This document shows positions 12,741-22,727 of a stretch of DNA of 64,000 nucleotides, piece after piece (positions within the stretch are counted from its first letter, which is position 1; every line of letters starts with the position of its first letter). This DNA is from Epiperipatus broadwayi (Eukaryota > Onychophora > Udeonychophora > Euonychophora > Peripatidae). The notes under the pieces were generated by a model that did not search any database, was not told the DNA's origin, and saw only the letters and a program-made list of their open reading frames with translations. The translations under genes were made by a program, and so were the position numbers. The stretch spans positions 2,728,165-2,792,164 of the forward strand of contig JAQFVV010012511.1 of the NCBI GenBank assembly GCA_028023455.1, in the 5' to 3' direction.

Positions 12741-14196
12741 ATATAAATAAGGGATTTTCTATATTTTAAATTAAACCTATAATTTTTGAATAGAAATAAT
12801 AATGTAACATTTAGCAATTGTAAACATGATTTCTGTATTTAATATTAATTAACACAGAGTAATTTTTTTTGTCAATTATATTTTTATATTATATAAGTAT
12901 TGTTTCCTCTCGTTTGTATATAAAATTTATGTACGCTCATTACGTGTCTTACTGAGTTATCAAATAATATTTTCAATATAAGGAGCTAAATATAAAAACT
13001 AAATTGATAAATATTAATAATTTAATATTTTTGTCATATTTTAGAAGTAAGAAAGATATCTCTTTTTATTCATAAAGTTTTTGTTTATGTAATTATTTAT
13101 ATTCATGGAAAATAGAGCATCCTTAATCTTTAAGTGCAAATAAATAATAAGATAAAATTTTGTAGCAGATGTTTTTCTTTTTTTAAAATATGTTATAAGG
13201 TGAACGATGATTCCTATCAGGTAGTCTAAAAACAATAAAAAAGAATTATACAGTAATCTCAATAGCTTCTTTATGTTTTTTCTTATGTTGAACTGAGGAT
13301 GAAAAAATATGCTAATATTTCTGGCATGAGTATAAACTTTGATACTCAATTTTATCAAATTTGAATGAAATCAATGTTCTTAGAATATTGGATAGCATTA
13401 ATAGAATTGAAGTCATCCTGATCATAATATAACAAAATAGCTTATTTCACTGAACAAATCTTTAAATGAAGAAAAAAATTTATTGTCTCCTTCATCCACT
13501 CCCTCATGTATAATACTCTATTAGACACAGTAAACCATTGAATATCTTACATATATTCAAGTAAATATTATTTTTTAAAAATTAAAAGCCACTGACTATA
13601 AAAGTTTTATTATTTTTTTAACTGTGGATATAAATGGATATTATTTATGTGGAAAAAAAATTACTGTTACATGAATATCTTGCTAAATTCATTAATTTCC
13701 CTATGGTCTATCAGAGTGGTGACTCTACAATCAACGTTCATGGATTCTGGCTTAGTTTTGACACTTCTGGTATTAGAACTTCTTGTAAATTCCTGAAAAA
13801 TAAATATTTGATTGCTTTTTTATTTTATTAATTAAAGTATCCATTTAATTACTTTCTGGGATTATTGTTATTAATAATACAGCTTGATTTAATCATGAGA
13901 AACATATTTTAAACATTAGACTGTAAGGATTACTATGAACTACCTAAAATAATTATTCTTCATGATTTTTTTTTACTTATTACTTAATGCTAATCAGATA
14001 TTAATATTATAATATATGACATTAACTAAAAGTTTTTAAATAGTTATTTGAAATTGTATTTTTAATTGATAAAATACCTCACTAATATTAAAGCTAGTTT
14101 GTATATATGTATTATATAATGAGCTTGCAAATAGCTTCTAACAAGCTTTTCACAGCCTCAGACCAGTTTCTGCTACTGGCTTCCTGAAAAAATATA
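12741..14196. other. A+T-rich DNA, no gene seen
   Basis: Frames at 13041-13358 (minus) and 13634-13831 (plus) are low-complexity, with no motif or neighbouring support, and are judged to be chance. Nothing else is recognised. Confidence 0.55.
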
Positions 14197-14225
14197 AATT
14201 CAACATATATATATATATATGTGCC

Positions 14226-14262
<37 letters not shown>

Positions 14263-14285
14263 TATGTTACAATATATATATATAT
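14197..14285. repeat. (TA)n microsatellite cluster
   Basis: Three (TA)n tracts are separated by GTGCCAT and TTTATTATGTTACA. They are simple repeats without further structure. Confidence 0.9.
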
Positions 14286-14907
14286 ACATACACATAGATC
14301 ATAAATGCCATTAGCTAATTTATCATGTGTCAATTCACAATATCACAGCCAGTGTTTAAATAAATTAATAGAATGTTGGCAGTTTGTTGTCAAGACATAA
14401 GTGTTGTTTTAGCAATATATTGTTGATATTCCATTAGTTTACTTAAGCGTTGGCTGTGATTACATGATTTGAATATACTTACACAGTTTATGTAAATAAA
14501 ATGTGTACTGAGCAATTCAATGCAAAGCTGTCTTTTTATATATATGATAATTTGGATCCAAGCTTTGACATAATCAAAATTTGCAAATAATAGTGAATTG
14601 TATTCATTTTTTTAACTCACACATACGTACCAATATATGCATATATTATATATGTATTCTCTAGACCAAATATTAAAATATAAAAAATTAACATTTTTTT
14701 TATTAATTTTTTTATTTTATAATTTTTTGTACAGTTGAAACTTTAGATATGGAAATTTGTAGATTATAGAGGACATTTGTAAATTAGATTTTTTGTACCA
14801 TTGTAGCAAATTAATAATTAATCATTATATATATTTTAAGTAATTTTTATAAAATAATGTTGAGAACTTCTTAAATTTTATTTCCCCACGTTTTTTTTTT
14901 TTTAAAA
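14286..14907. other. A+T-rich DNA, no gene seen
   Basis: Nothing recognisable is present apart from short A/T runs. Confidence 0.55.
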
Positions 14908-15000
14908 AAAGAGTATTGTGGCACAGTGTTGGGCCTTTTGGCTGCCATATTACAATCTCCCGAGATTTAAATCTGCTCAGGTGAACTTTGAAATTTTTTT
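14908..15000 (+). repeat. Decayed tRNA-derived SINE fragment
   Basis: TTGTGGCACAGTGTTGGG resembles a tRNA A-box region (GTGGCGCAGTGG type). About 40 bases later CGAGATTTAAATCTGC occupies the place of a B box. The spacing and order fit a tRNA-like head of a SINE. No acceptor-stem pairing is evident, so this is not a functional tRNA gene. Confidence 0.4.
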
Positions 15001-15975
15001 CTTGTCAAAAGCTGACTTAGGATTTTTTTTCAAGCGATTGACTCAAAACAAACTTACCTAACCATTCAGTATTGATTTATAAATGAATAAAATTCATAAT
15101 TATAATGAGGAGAAAAAGTTATGATGCTCAGACTAGTACATTTTCTTTTTGAAACTGCCATGATAGAAATGAAGAGAGATTGCAATAGTTCATTGCCAAA
15201 AAAAAGTGATTTGAAAGTTGTGTTTTCATTTATGTTTTATAGAAGATGCTTTATAGAACATTTTGTGCATTGCCTTTAAGATGAAAAATTTGAAACTATG
15301 ATAGATCTTTCTTTAAAAATAATCAAGTGATATTATTGTTAGAGTTCATAAGAAGTATTAACACCTGCAGTGACAGAACTGGGCATGGTCCTTGAATCTT
15401 ATGGTCCAGATTCTGCCATTCTACTTCTGCACAGTTCTTGTAAAAGTAATATAAATCTATGGATTACAATTATGTATAATTGAATTTAAGCTGCTTTATT
15501 CTTGCAGCTAATTGTGAAAGGTTTTGTTAAATAACCATTTTTTAACAAATCAAGAAGAAACTTTTTTTCTGTGGATTCATTAGGGACAGATAATGTAGTA
15601 TGAATACAGAATTGGATTATATAGTATTTGAACAGTTTGTAGTAACTACATGTAAAAATGTGTTGTTTTGATTATATAATCAAATTTTAATGTTGTAGAA
15701 ACTTGTTAACATGTATGATAAAGTTTGAATTAAGATGTAATAAAACATAGGAAATAAATAAATGTCATTTCTTAAATGAATGAATTATTGTAATATGTAG
15801 ATAACTATACATTTTATTGTATGTTTGTACAAACATTCATAATATGATTTAATAAACCATTCATTATTAATGCTAGCATTTATTATAACATTTGTTAATA
15901 ATATATATATATATTGGAATTTCTATCTTATTATGCTAGTTAGAGAAAAATATTTTTATTTTATTTTACAAAGAA
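15001..15975. other. A+T-rich DNA, no gene seen
   Basis: There are no supported features. The stretch ends at the terminus of the palindrome that starts at 15976. Confidence 0.55.
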
Positions 15976-16716
15976 TATAGCGCGATGTTTATAAACTGTA
16001 ATAGTTAAACAGCATTAAGCTGTTGCACATGCGCTTTGCAGGTTTTAACTATAAATGACTGAATACTAACACTTCAAACACATAATAGTCTTTGGGAAAA
16101 GATAGAATGGCCATCTATCTTTTCGAACCCAAACGTTTTTGTATGGACAAATCTTAAGTGTCTGAAAGTGAAAGCGTGAAGATATTAAATAATCACTTTA
16201 AATTACTTTTACATGCTTGAATGAATGACGCTGGTGAAAATTACTAGAATTTATGATGTCATTCTTATTTGAAATTAAATGTATGTAAATAAATCAATTA
16301 TTTTATATAGCGCGATGTTTATAAACTGTAATAGTTAAACAGCAAAGTGCATGAGCAACAGCTTAATGCTGTTTAACTATTACAGTTTATAAACATCGCA
16401 CTATATAAAATAATTGATTTATTTACATACATTTAATTTCAAATAAGAATGACGTATCATAAATTCTAGTAATTTTCACCAGCGTCATTCATTCAAGCAT
16501 GTAAAAGTAATTTAAAGTGATTATTTAATATCTTCACGCTTTCACTTTCAGACACTTAAGATTTGCCCATACAAAAGCGTTTGGATTTGAAAAGATAGAT
16601 GGCCATTCTATCTTTTCCCAAAGACTTTATCATGTGTTTGAAGTGTTAGTATTCAGTCATTTATAATTAAAACCTGCAAAGCACATGTGCAACAGCTTAA
16701 TGCTGTTTAACTATTA
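15976..16716. mobile_element. Nested MITE-like palindrome
   Basis: The left arm (15976-16343) and right arm (16368-16716) are near-perfect reverse complements. The left end is TATAGCGCGATGTTTATAAA. The same terminal sequence also bounds a short 100-bp palindrome at the centre (16306-16405), so one element appears inserted in, or fused to, another copy. The right outer terminus is truncated inside the terminal repeat. A partial copy of the terminus sits alone at 50015-50042. Non-coding and terminal-repeat bounded, it fits a MITE (nonautonomous DNA transposon); the superfamily is not known. Confidence 0.75.
16306..16405. repeat. 100-bp inner palindrome (short MITE copy)
   Basis: Thirty-eight-base inverted termini (16306-16343 and 16368-16405) flank a 24-base loop. 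The loop itself matches the subterminal part of the longer copy. Confidence 0.75.
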
Positions 16717-16889
16717 AAGAATGTTTTAGTTAACAACAATAAATAATGATAGAATTTTACAGCATTGATGAATATATAATGATTTGGCTGATAAATCTCC
16801 AAGAACGGTATATTAATCCAACCCTTTCTACTACCAAAATTGTTAGAGACAAAAAAAATAAATCAAATTTCATAGTTTGTTTAGGATAT

Positions 16890-17479
16890 AGTTTGAATAG
16901 TTGATTAGAGTAATGATAATTACAAGGACAAATATCAAATCAGCTGATATATTCTTAAGTTTCATCTCATCAGTTTACATTTATATTCACAAGGCAGTAT
17001 TAATCATGTGTATTATCCCTCAAATATTCGATAAATTTCCAATACTCAAATTCACTCTGACAAAAACTCTTCAAAAGCTGTCCATTCTTATTACCTACAT
17101 CATCAATTTCTTCAATATGCCCATTCGTATCCTCTATAACCATTATTTTCTTCCCTTTTTTTGTAACTCTGTGTATCCTTAACTAAGCATTCATATATGG
17201 TACTGTTCCACTCTGTTCTTGTCTTACTAATCTTATCTCAAACCAAAAATGTTCTTGATATTTAACAGTATTTAAATATTTTTTTGACATAACTCCTATT
17301 CCACGACCCCTTTTTTCTTTTTCTTTTCTATTTATAACTTGCCATACCAAGTCTTCCAGAATAGGTTCTTCTTCTCTTAGACATGTTTCTACTATTGCTA
17401 ATACCTCAAGCTCTTCATTTTTAATTGCTTTGCTTAATTCCAGCCACTTTTCTGGTCTCCTACCACCTTGCATATTCAA
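16890..17479 (-). pseudogene. Endonuclease (EEP/APE-like) domain of a CR1-like LINE
   Basis: The minus-strand frame 17479-17183 starts with LNMQGGRRPEKW and contains VETCLRE, matching the start of LINE apurinic-type endonucleases and their catalytic ETH block with H changed to C. It then has GRGIGVMSKK, the family's GGxGvlV-type strand. After a stop, another minus-strand frame (to about 16900) reads VIEDTNGHIEEIDDVGNKNG, corresponding to the GDFNahi block, with D and N kept and the G replaced. Order and spacing fit one EEP domain that nicks target DNA for target-primed reverse transcription. Here it is broken by a stop or frame change near 17180. The reverse transcriptase that should follow is missing: a MITE-like palindrome begins at 16716. 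Confidence 0.7.
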
Positions 17480-17519
17480 ATACCCAATTTTAATAATTTC
17501 TTTTTTTCTAACTATTTTT

Positions 17520-18070
17520 TTATAAATTCTTTTGACTCTTTCCTCTCCATTACATTTATAAATATTTGCTTACCATTAATTTTACAGACCCATCCCCTCT
17601 CCACATCTAGATTTATATCTAAATCAGCTACCCTTTGATTATTACTTATATCCTGTCCATACTTTTTTTTTCTGATAACACTGCCACTTAAAACCCCATT
17701 CCCCTTTATAAGTGTTCCCAGCTATATTTTTTTATAAATAAAATTCCCTAAAACTTTACTTCATTGTTTTTCTAAGTGCAAACCATCTTTACTAAATAAC
17801 TCCCTCTTTCCAATAAAAAAATCCCACAAATATGACATCATTGCTCACCCAATTTTTTCAATCTCTCATTTATAGAACATGCCCTATCTAAATTTGTCAA
17901 ATCTTGGTAATAATTTAATTATTCCTACTCTTCCTTTAATCTTACTCAAATTCCTAATCAATTCTATGTACTCATCCATTACTCTCTCTGATATCTCTGA
18001 CAAATTATTAGTCCCTACCATTAGGAGTCTACGGACTATGGCATCCTCTTTTATAAATTAAAAATAACTT
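17520..18070 (-). pseudogene. SGNH/esterase-like ORF1 relic of a CR1-like LINE
   Basis: The minus strand upstream of the endonuclease reads LLMVGTNNLSEIS (the GxND block of SGNH hydrolases, here GTNN), then GRVGIIKLLPRFD, then LFSKDGLHLEK (the DGxHL block with the catalytic Asp/His). This is the block order of the esterase domain known in ORF1 of some CR1-like retrotransposons. A basic stretch with GWVCKINGKQIF follows before the endonuclease. Several stops (after PRFDKFR, MFYK and KIG) show it is dead. The first catalytic block (GDS) was not found. Together with 16890-17479 this gives ORF1 followed by ORF2 of one truncated LINE on the minus strand. Confidence 0.65.
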
Positions 18071-18245
18071 CATCGGCAATTCCAATCATAATACTAAGTA
18101 ATATTAGATTGAGTTAATCAGGAAATATAGCCATGTTTTTAGAAATATGAACAAAATATTTTTCTTCTTCATAACTTGATTAGCTCACACATTCTAGTGT
18201 GTAATAGAAGGCCTAACCAAACATGAAAAACATTACAATATATAA

Positions 18246-18655
18246 ACTAAAAATCATATAACATTACAATACTAGCCAAAAAAACTAAACTTTACTAAAA
18301 AATTTCCACAACCATCTATTACAAATGGATATTTTCAAGTGAAATTCAACTAAAGATATTACCTATATATATCAAACAAATATTTTTTCCATCATTCACT
18401 TCAAAACCCAACTTCCTTTAACATTAACATGAGTTTGATGGCCTCAAATTCAATCTCATGAAGACATCCTTTGATGTTAAAGGAAGTTGGATTTTGAAGT
18501 GAATGTTTGGTACATACAGGTGGCATCTTTAATTGAATTTAACTTGAAAAGGTCTATTTGTTTACAGATGAAACTATGGTTATGGAAGAATTTTAGCAAA
18601 GTTTAGTTGTTGTTTTTTTTTTTGGCTAATATTGTAATATTATATGAATTTTTAT
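18246..18655. repeat. Inverted repeat of about 410 bp
   Basis: The left arm (about 18246-18430) and right arm (18472-18655) are imperfect reverse complements. The best match is TTCAAAACCCAACTTCC / GGAAGTTGGATTTTGAA. A smaller CATGAG...CTCATG pair closes the loop. It has no coding content and fits a foldback or MITE-like element. Confidence 0.7.
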
Positions 18656-18691
18656 TTTATTTATTATTACTAGTATAGTGTTAGGCAGTAT

Positions 18692-19105
18692 TTAATATAG
18701 ATATATAATATTCTGAGATGCACAATAAATATTTTGAAATATTCTCCAACCAGCACAATACAATAATTAAAAGCAACTTGCTTCATTAATTAATATAGAG
18801 GTTTACCATAAATACTTAGATTAGGAAGAATTAATATTTAAATCAATCGTGCAATGTATCTAAATATATTTCAAATTGATAGCTGTCAGCAATGAAAGAA
18901 ATCAATTTGAAACATATTTAGATACATTGTACAATAGATTTAAATATTCTTTCTAATCTAAGTGTTAGTGACAAATCTCTATATTAATAAATGAGGCAAG
19001 AAGAGATGGCTGCTCTTTTCTGTTTTTATGCTGGTTGGAGAGTATTTCAAAATATTTATAGTACAGTGGTATGAATCTTAGTCTTAGAATATTATGTATA
19101 TTAAA
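18692..19105. repeat. Second inverted repeat, nearly loopless
   Basis: The left arm (18692-18880) and right arm (18901-19105) pair around a 20-base loop (AGCTGTCAGCAATGAAAGAA). Matches such as TATTTTGAAATATTCTCCAACCAGC against the right arm show moderate divergence. The frame at 18965-19162 lies inside the right arm and is not a gene. Confidence 0.7.
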
Positions 19106-19919
19106 GCATTGAAGATATTCTGTTATATATATATATATATATAGATAGATAATCTTTGCCATAATCTATTATATACATACTGTTGTAATAATTAATATAT
19201 TATGAGAGCATAACTAAATTTTACAGATAACTGAAGAATTCTATAAGCTTACAGTTTTTACAGGCAAGCAGTTTATAGCCAATTGACATAATCATATAAC
19301 ATTGTTTATATATTGATATGACTTCTGATTTACCCTTTATTTTCATTGTCATCATTACAGATAAAAAAAACTTATACCTACTTCTTTTTAGGATCACTGA
19401 TCATCCTTTTCTATCTTTTCAATGAATATAATATAACTTATTATACAATCTTTCTTTAATTCTCTTTACTAATGCCTATTTATTTTTTCTCTTTCTTGAT
19501 ACTCTTATATTTGTTATTATATGTACAAGTCTATATCATAAATTATTTTCTTATGTATAGTGAATCTTGAACTATTACTTTTTTTTCTGGACAGGACTAA
19601 ATAAAAATAAATACAGAAAAATAATAATACCAAGAGACCATTAAAATGATAGATAAAAAAACCCTTCGGTGATATATACAATTAGCGCACATTGCTATTT
19701 TAATAGCCCATAATGTTATTTACGAATTTTGGATGTAGCATGCCCCATCTCTTGGTCAATTTTGGTCACAATTTCATTTTAGGCTTATTTTATAGGAAAT
19801 TCAAAATTTAAAATTGTAGTTCTAAAAACGTCTGCATATAGCATTATATTTTTTAAAAACAATCAATTTTCTTTACTGACTATTGGTGCTTAGACCAGTC
19901 TTTTTTCTCTGATTGTATG
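19106..19919. other. A+T-rich DNA, no gene seen
   Basis: The region includes a short (TA)n tract at about 19123-19141. The part from 19660 to 19919 is a little less A+T-rich and leads into the tandem array, but shows no coding signal. Confidence 0.5.
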
Positions 19920-20815
19920 CCTGCCAAATCTGGAAATTGTTCTGTAGGTGTTTCTAAATGACAAAGCCAGAAACTAAACCAAAATGTTCTACACGTTCAT
20001 AATTGATTTTGAAGTAAATAAACATATTTATTGTAATTTTTTACATTCATAAATAAGATTTTACATTACTTTATCAAAATATAAAGTTTGATTCGAAAAA
20101 TTTTAAATATTAAAGAAAAATAAGCTCTCGAAAGTAATCGCTGTTCGTGACTAGTTGTTGACACCTAACAACTATAATTTGAATAATAGGCATTTCTAAA
20201 GAAATCAAAATAAAATCTTTTACGCATTTGTATTTTGAAGTAAATAATTATATCTATAGTAATTTTATACATTCATAAATAAGATTTTACATTACTTTAT
20301 TGAAATAAAAAGTTTGATTTGAAAAATTTAAAATATTACAAGAAAAATAAGCTTGGGGAAATCATCACTATTCTAGACACATATTGCTACTGACTGTAAT
20401 TAGGCGTTTCTAAATGACAAAGCCAGAACTGAAAATAAAATGTGGTACGCATTCATATTTTGAAGTAAATAATTATATCTATCATAATTTTTTACATTCA
20501 TAAATAAGATTTTACACTACTTTATTGAAATATAAAGTTTGTTTTGGAAAATTTTTCATATTACAAGAAAAATACATTGGAGAAATGATCGGTAATCAAA
20601 CAATTATTGTTACTGACCATAATTAGGCATTTCTAAATGATAAATTTAGAACTGAAAATGAAATATGGTATGCTTTCATATTTTGAAGTAAATAATAATA
20701 ATTTATATCTATCATAATTTTTTATATTCATAAATAAGATTAATTTATCAAAATATAAAGTTTGATTTGAAAAAATTTAAGTATTACAAGAAAAATACGT
20801 TTGGAGAAATGATAT
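19920..20815. repeat. Tandem array of about 225-bp units, four copies
   Basis: The phrase TTTTGAAGTAAATAA starts at about 20007, 20232, 20458 and 20681, spaced 223-226 bases. Within each unit the same landmarks follow: ACATTCATAAATAAGATT, ATAAAGTTTGATT, ACAAGAAAAATA, and AGGCATTTCTAAATGA before the next unit. The first and last units are incomplete. Units are clearly diverged. There is no reading frame across the array, so it is satellite-like or a multimer of a nonautonomous element. Confidence 0.85.
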
Positions 20816-22131
20816 TTCTTCAGAAAAGTAGGTTATTTTGACAGCTACAGACTAAATAATGACACCACGTATTGGTTGAAATATAATTCTTTTGTTTTAC
20901 TACTGGCTATTTTTTAAACGTTTTTTCTTATATTTTTCTTCAGTTATTAACATTTTTAATTTTTCATTACATTTAACCAATTTGAATCTAAAATTATTCA
21001 ATTTTTAGAAGCTGAATTAAAAAAATTCTGTGTATTTTAGATTAATATTTTAACAATAGAAACCAACTGGAAATGAAACTGACGAATAATATTGTTCTTA
21101 TATTTAAATAGTGAACCAATACAAAAATTAGACAAAGATTAAATAAGTTGAAGGAATCAGTTAAAGGGTAAAAGTTTTCAATATCAGGTTCAAAATTTTA
21201 TAAATCCTAAGAAAATTTTAAGATTCTTATCAGAAAAGTATTGACATGTTTTGTGCAAATGTTGGTCTTAATTTAAAATAGGATTATTTTTAGAATTAAT
21301 TATTTCCATGATCACTGTCATCATATTGCATGCATAGTGTACATATGAACAATAAAATGTAGCTACTTTTTAGTCCCAGAATATTTCAGCACAACTGCAA
21401 GTTCACTATGTTCTTCATCACACAAGAAGAATAAAATATAATGAATTATATTAATGGATTCATGCATGAATATACACAAAAGCATTTGCAACAAATTAAA
21501 ATTTTAAAGTGAGTCATTATCTTTAATGAAATATTATTTCAATAACATTATTAAATCTTTATTTAGCTTAAAAAAAGGTATATAATATATTCAAAATGCT
21601 CATCTCTCACAATGCCATAATATTAATAATATTCTAAGACTTCCACTTTCAGTGTCTAATTCACTAAGCAAACAAAAATGATATCACTTTTATCTACAGT
21701 CTAAGTAGTTACATAGGAATAAATGTATACATTGATAAATCCAAGAATAAAATTTCATTCAATGTAAGCTATATATTTGGACTAGGGTATTCTCAATGCA
21801 TTATATAATATCATCACAATAAATTTATAATATTGCATGTTGGTAATGATATAGATCTTGCTTAAAAAGATTAAAAAATAGTACTAGCTAAATTTGTCTT
21901 GTGAATAATAATCAAGTCAATTTGAAATAGGTATTGAATAAATTGAAAAAAGAAAACAAAAAATATATATGATATTTCAAATCCATGCAAGAAAATATTG
22001 CTAATATTATAAGCAATAAAACAAAAGTTCAAGGAATAATGGAGCTAAAAAATAACATACATTTCTGTAGCATTGATTCCTGAATCAAACAAAGCTGACT
22101 CAAGAGATGAGAAAATAGTATATGTGTTAAC
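20816..22131. other. A+T-rich DNA, no gene seen
   Basis: No feature is supported between the tandem array and the solo LTR. Confidence 0.55.
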
Positions 22132-22136
22132 AGTAG
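22132..22136. repeat. Target-site duplication, left (AGTAG)
   Basis: Identical to the five bases at 22723-22727 that follow the LTR. Confidence 0.85.
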
Positions 22137-22722
22137 TGTTATAGTCCTCCCTTCACTCAGAAGTGGACTATTCCAGATTCCTTATCTGATCGGATTAAGC
22201 ATTGTTTGCCGCAGGCCAATAGGCTGATAGCTAAAACATAGCCAATGATTAGAACAGGCCAATAAGCAATGATGCTTGCTGAATCCAAAGGTTTTCAATA
22301 AAGTCAGGGATCTGGGGATAAATAGTCAGCCTTTTGTGAGAATCAGGGAAGGTCTGTTTAATCTGAAAAGACTGGATGCATTCTCCCAGGGAAGCCCTGC
22401 TAATCTGAACACCAGTCAGCATTCACTCTAATAGCAATCTGCTATTTGTCTATGCAGCAAGGCAAGTCCACAGAGGGACCAGACACTGTCTTGAACAGCT
22501 GGAAGAGTCATTCTTCCTACCCGCGAGGCAAGCTATCAGGTGTAGCTGGAAGCGGTAGAACCACAAGGCTTGGATTTAAGAGTTCCAGTATAACTATTGT
22601 TTATTGTATATATACTGTATAATTTATTGTATATATTTGTGAATAATAAATATTATATTAATTGTAATACTGGTATTAGTATTAATTTCTGTAGGTTAGG
22701 TTTGTAATCCAGACCAAACACA
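22137..22722 (+). mobile_element. Solo LTR of an LTR retrotransposon
   Basis: This block of 586 bases is conspicuously less A+T-rich than its surroundings. It begins TGTTATAGTCC, ends CCAAACACA (TG...CA), and is flanked on both sides by the same five bases, AGTAG (22132-22136 and 22723-22727), a standard integrase target duplication. Inside, two GGCCAATA/GGCCAATAAG boxes and a GGGGATAAATAG TATA-like box lie in the first third, and AATAAATATTATA lies near the end, giving U3-R-U5 order on the plus strand. No internal coding region is attached, so it was probably left by LTR-LTR recombination. The superfamily cannot be told from an LTR alone. Confidence 0.88.
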
Positions 22723-22727
22723 AGTAG
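22723..22727. repeat. Target-site duplication, right (AGTAG)
   Basis: Identical to the five bases just before the LTR start. Confidence 0.85.

Noticed and set aside
13041-13358. 105-codon minus-strand frame
   Set aside because: Low-complexity hydrophobic/basic product with no motif; no codon pattern or splice context.
16901-17182. 93-codon plus-strand frame
   Set aside because: It is antisense to the endonuclease relic (VIEDTNGHI block on the minus strand), which explains its openness.
17879-18061. 60-codon plus-strand frame
   Set aside because: Antisense shadow of the SGNH-like ORF1 relic.
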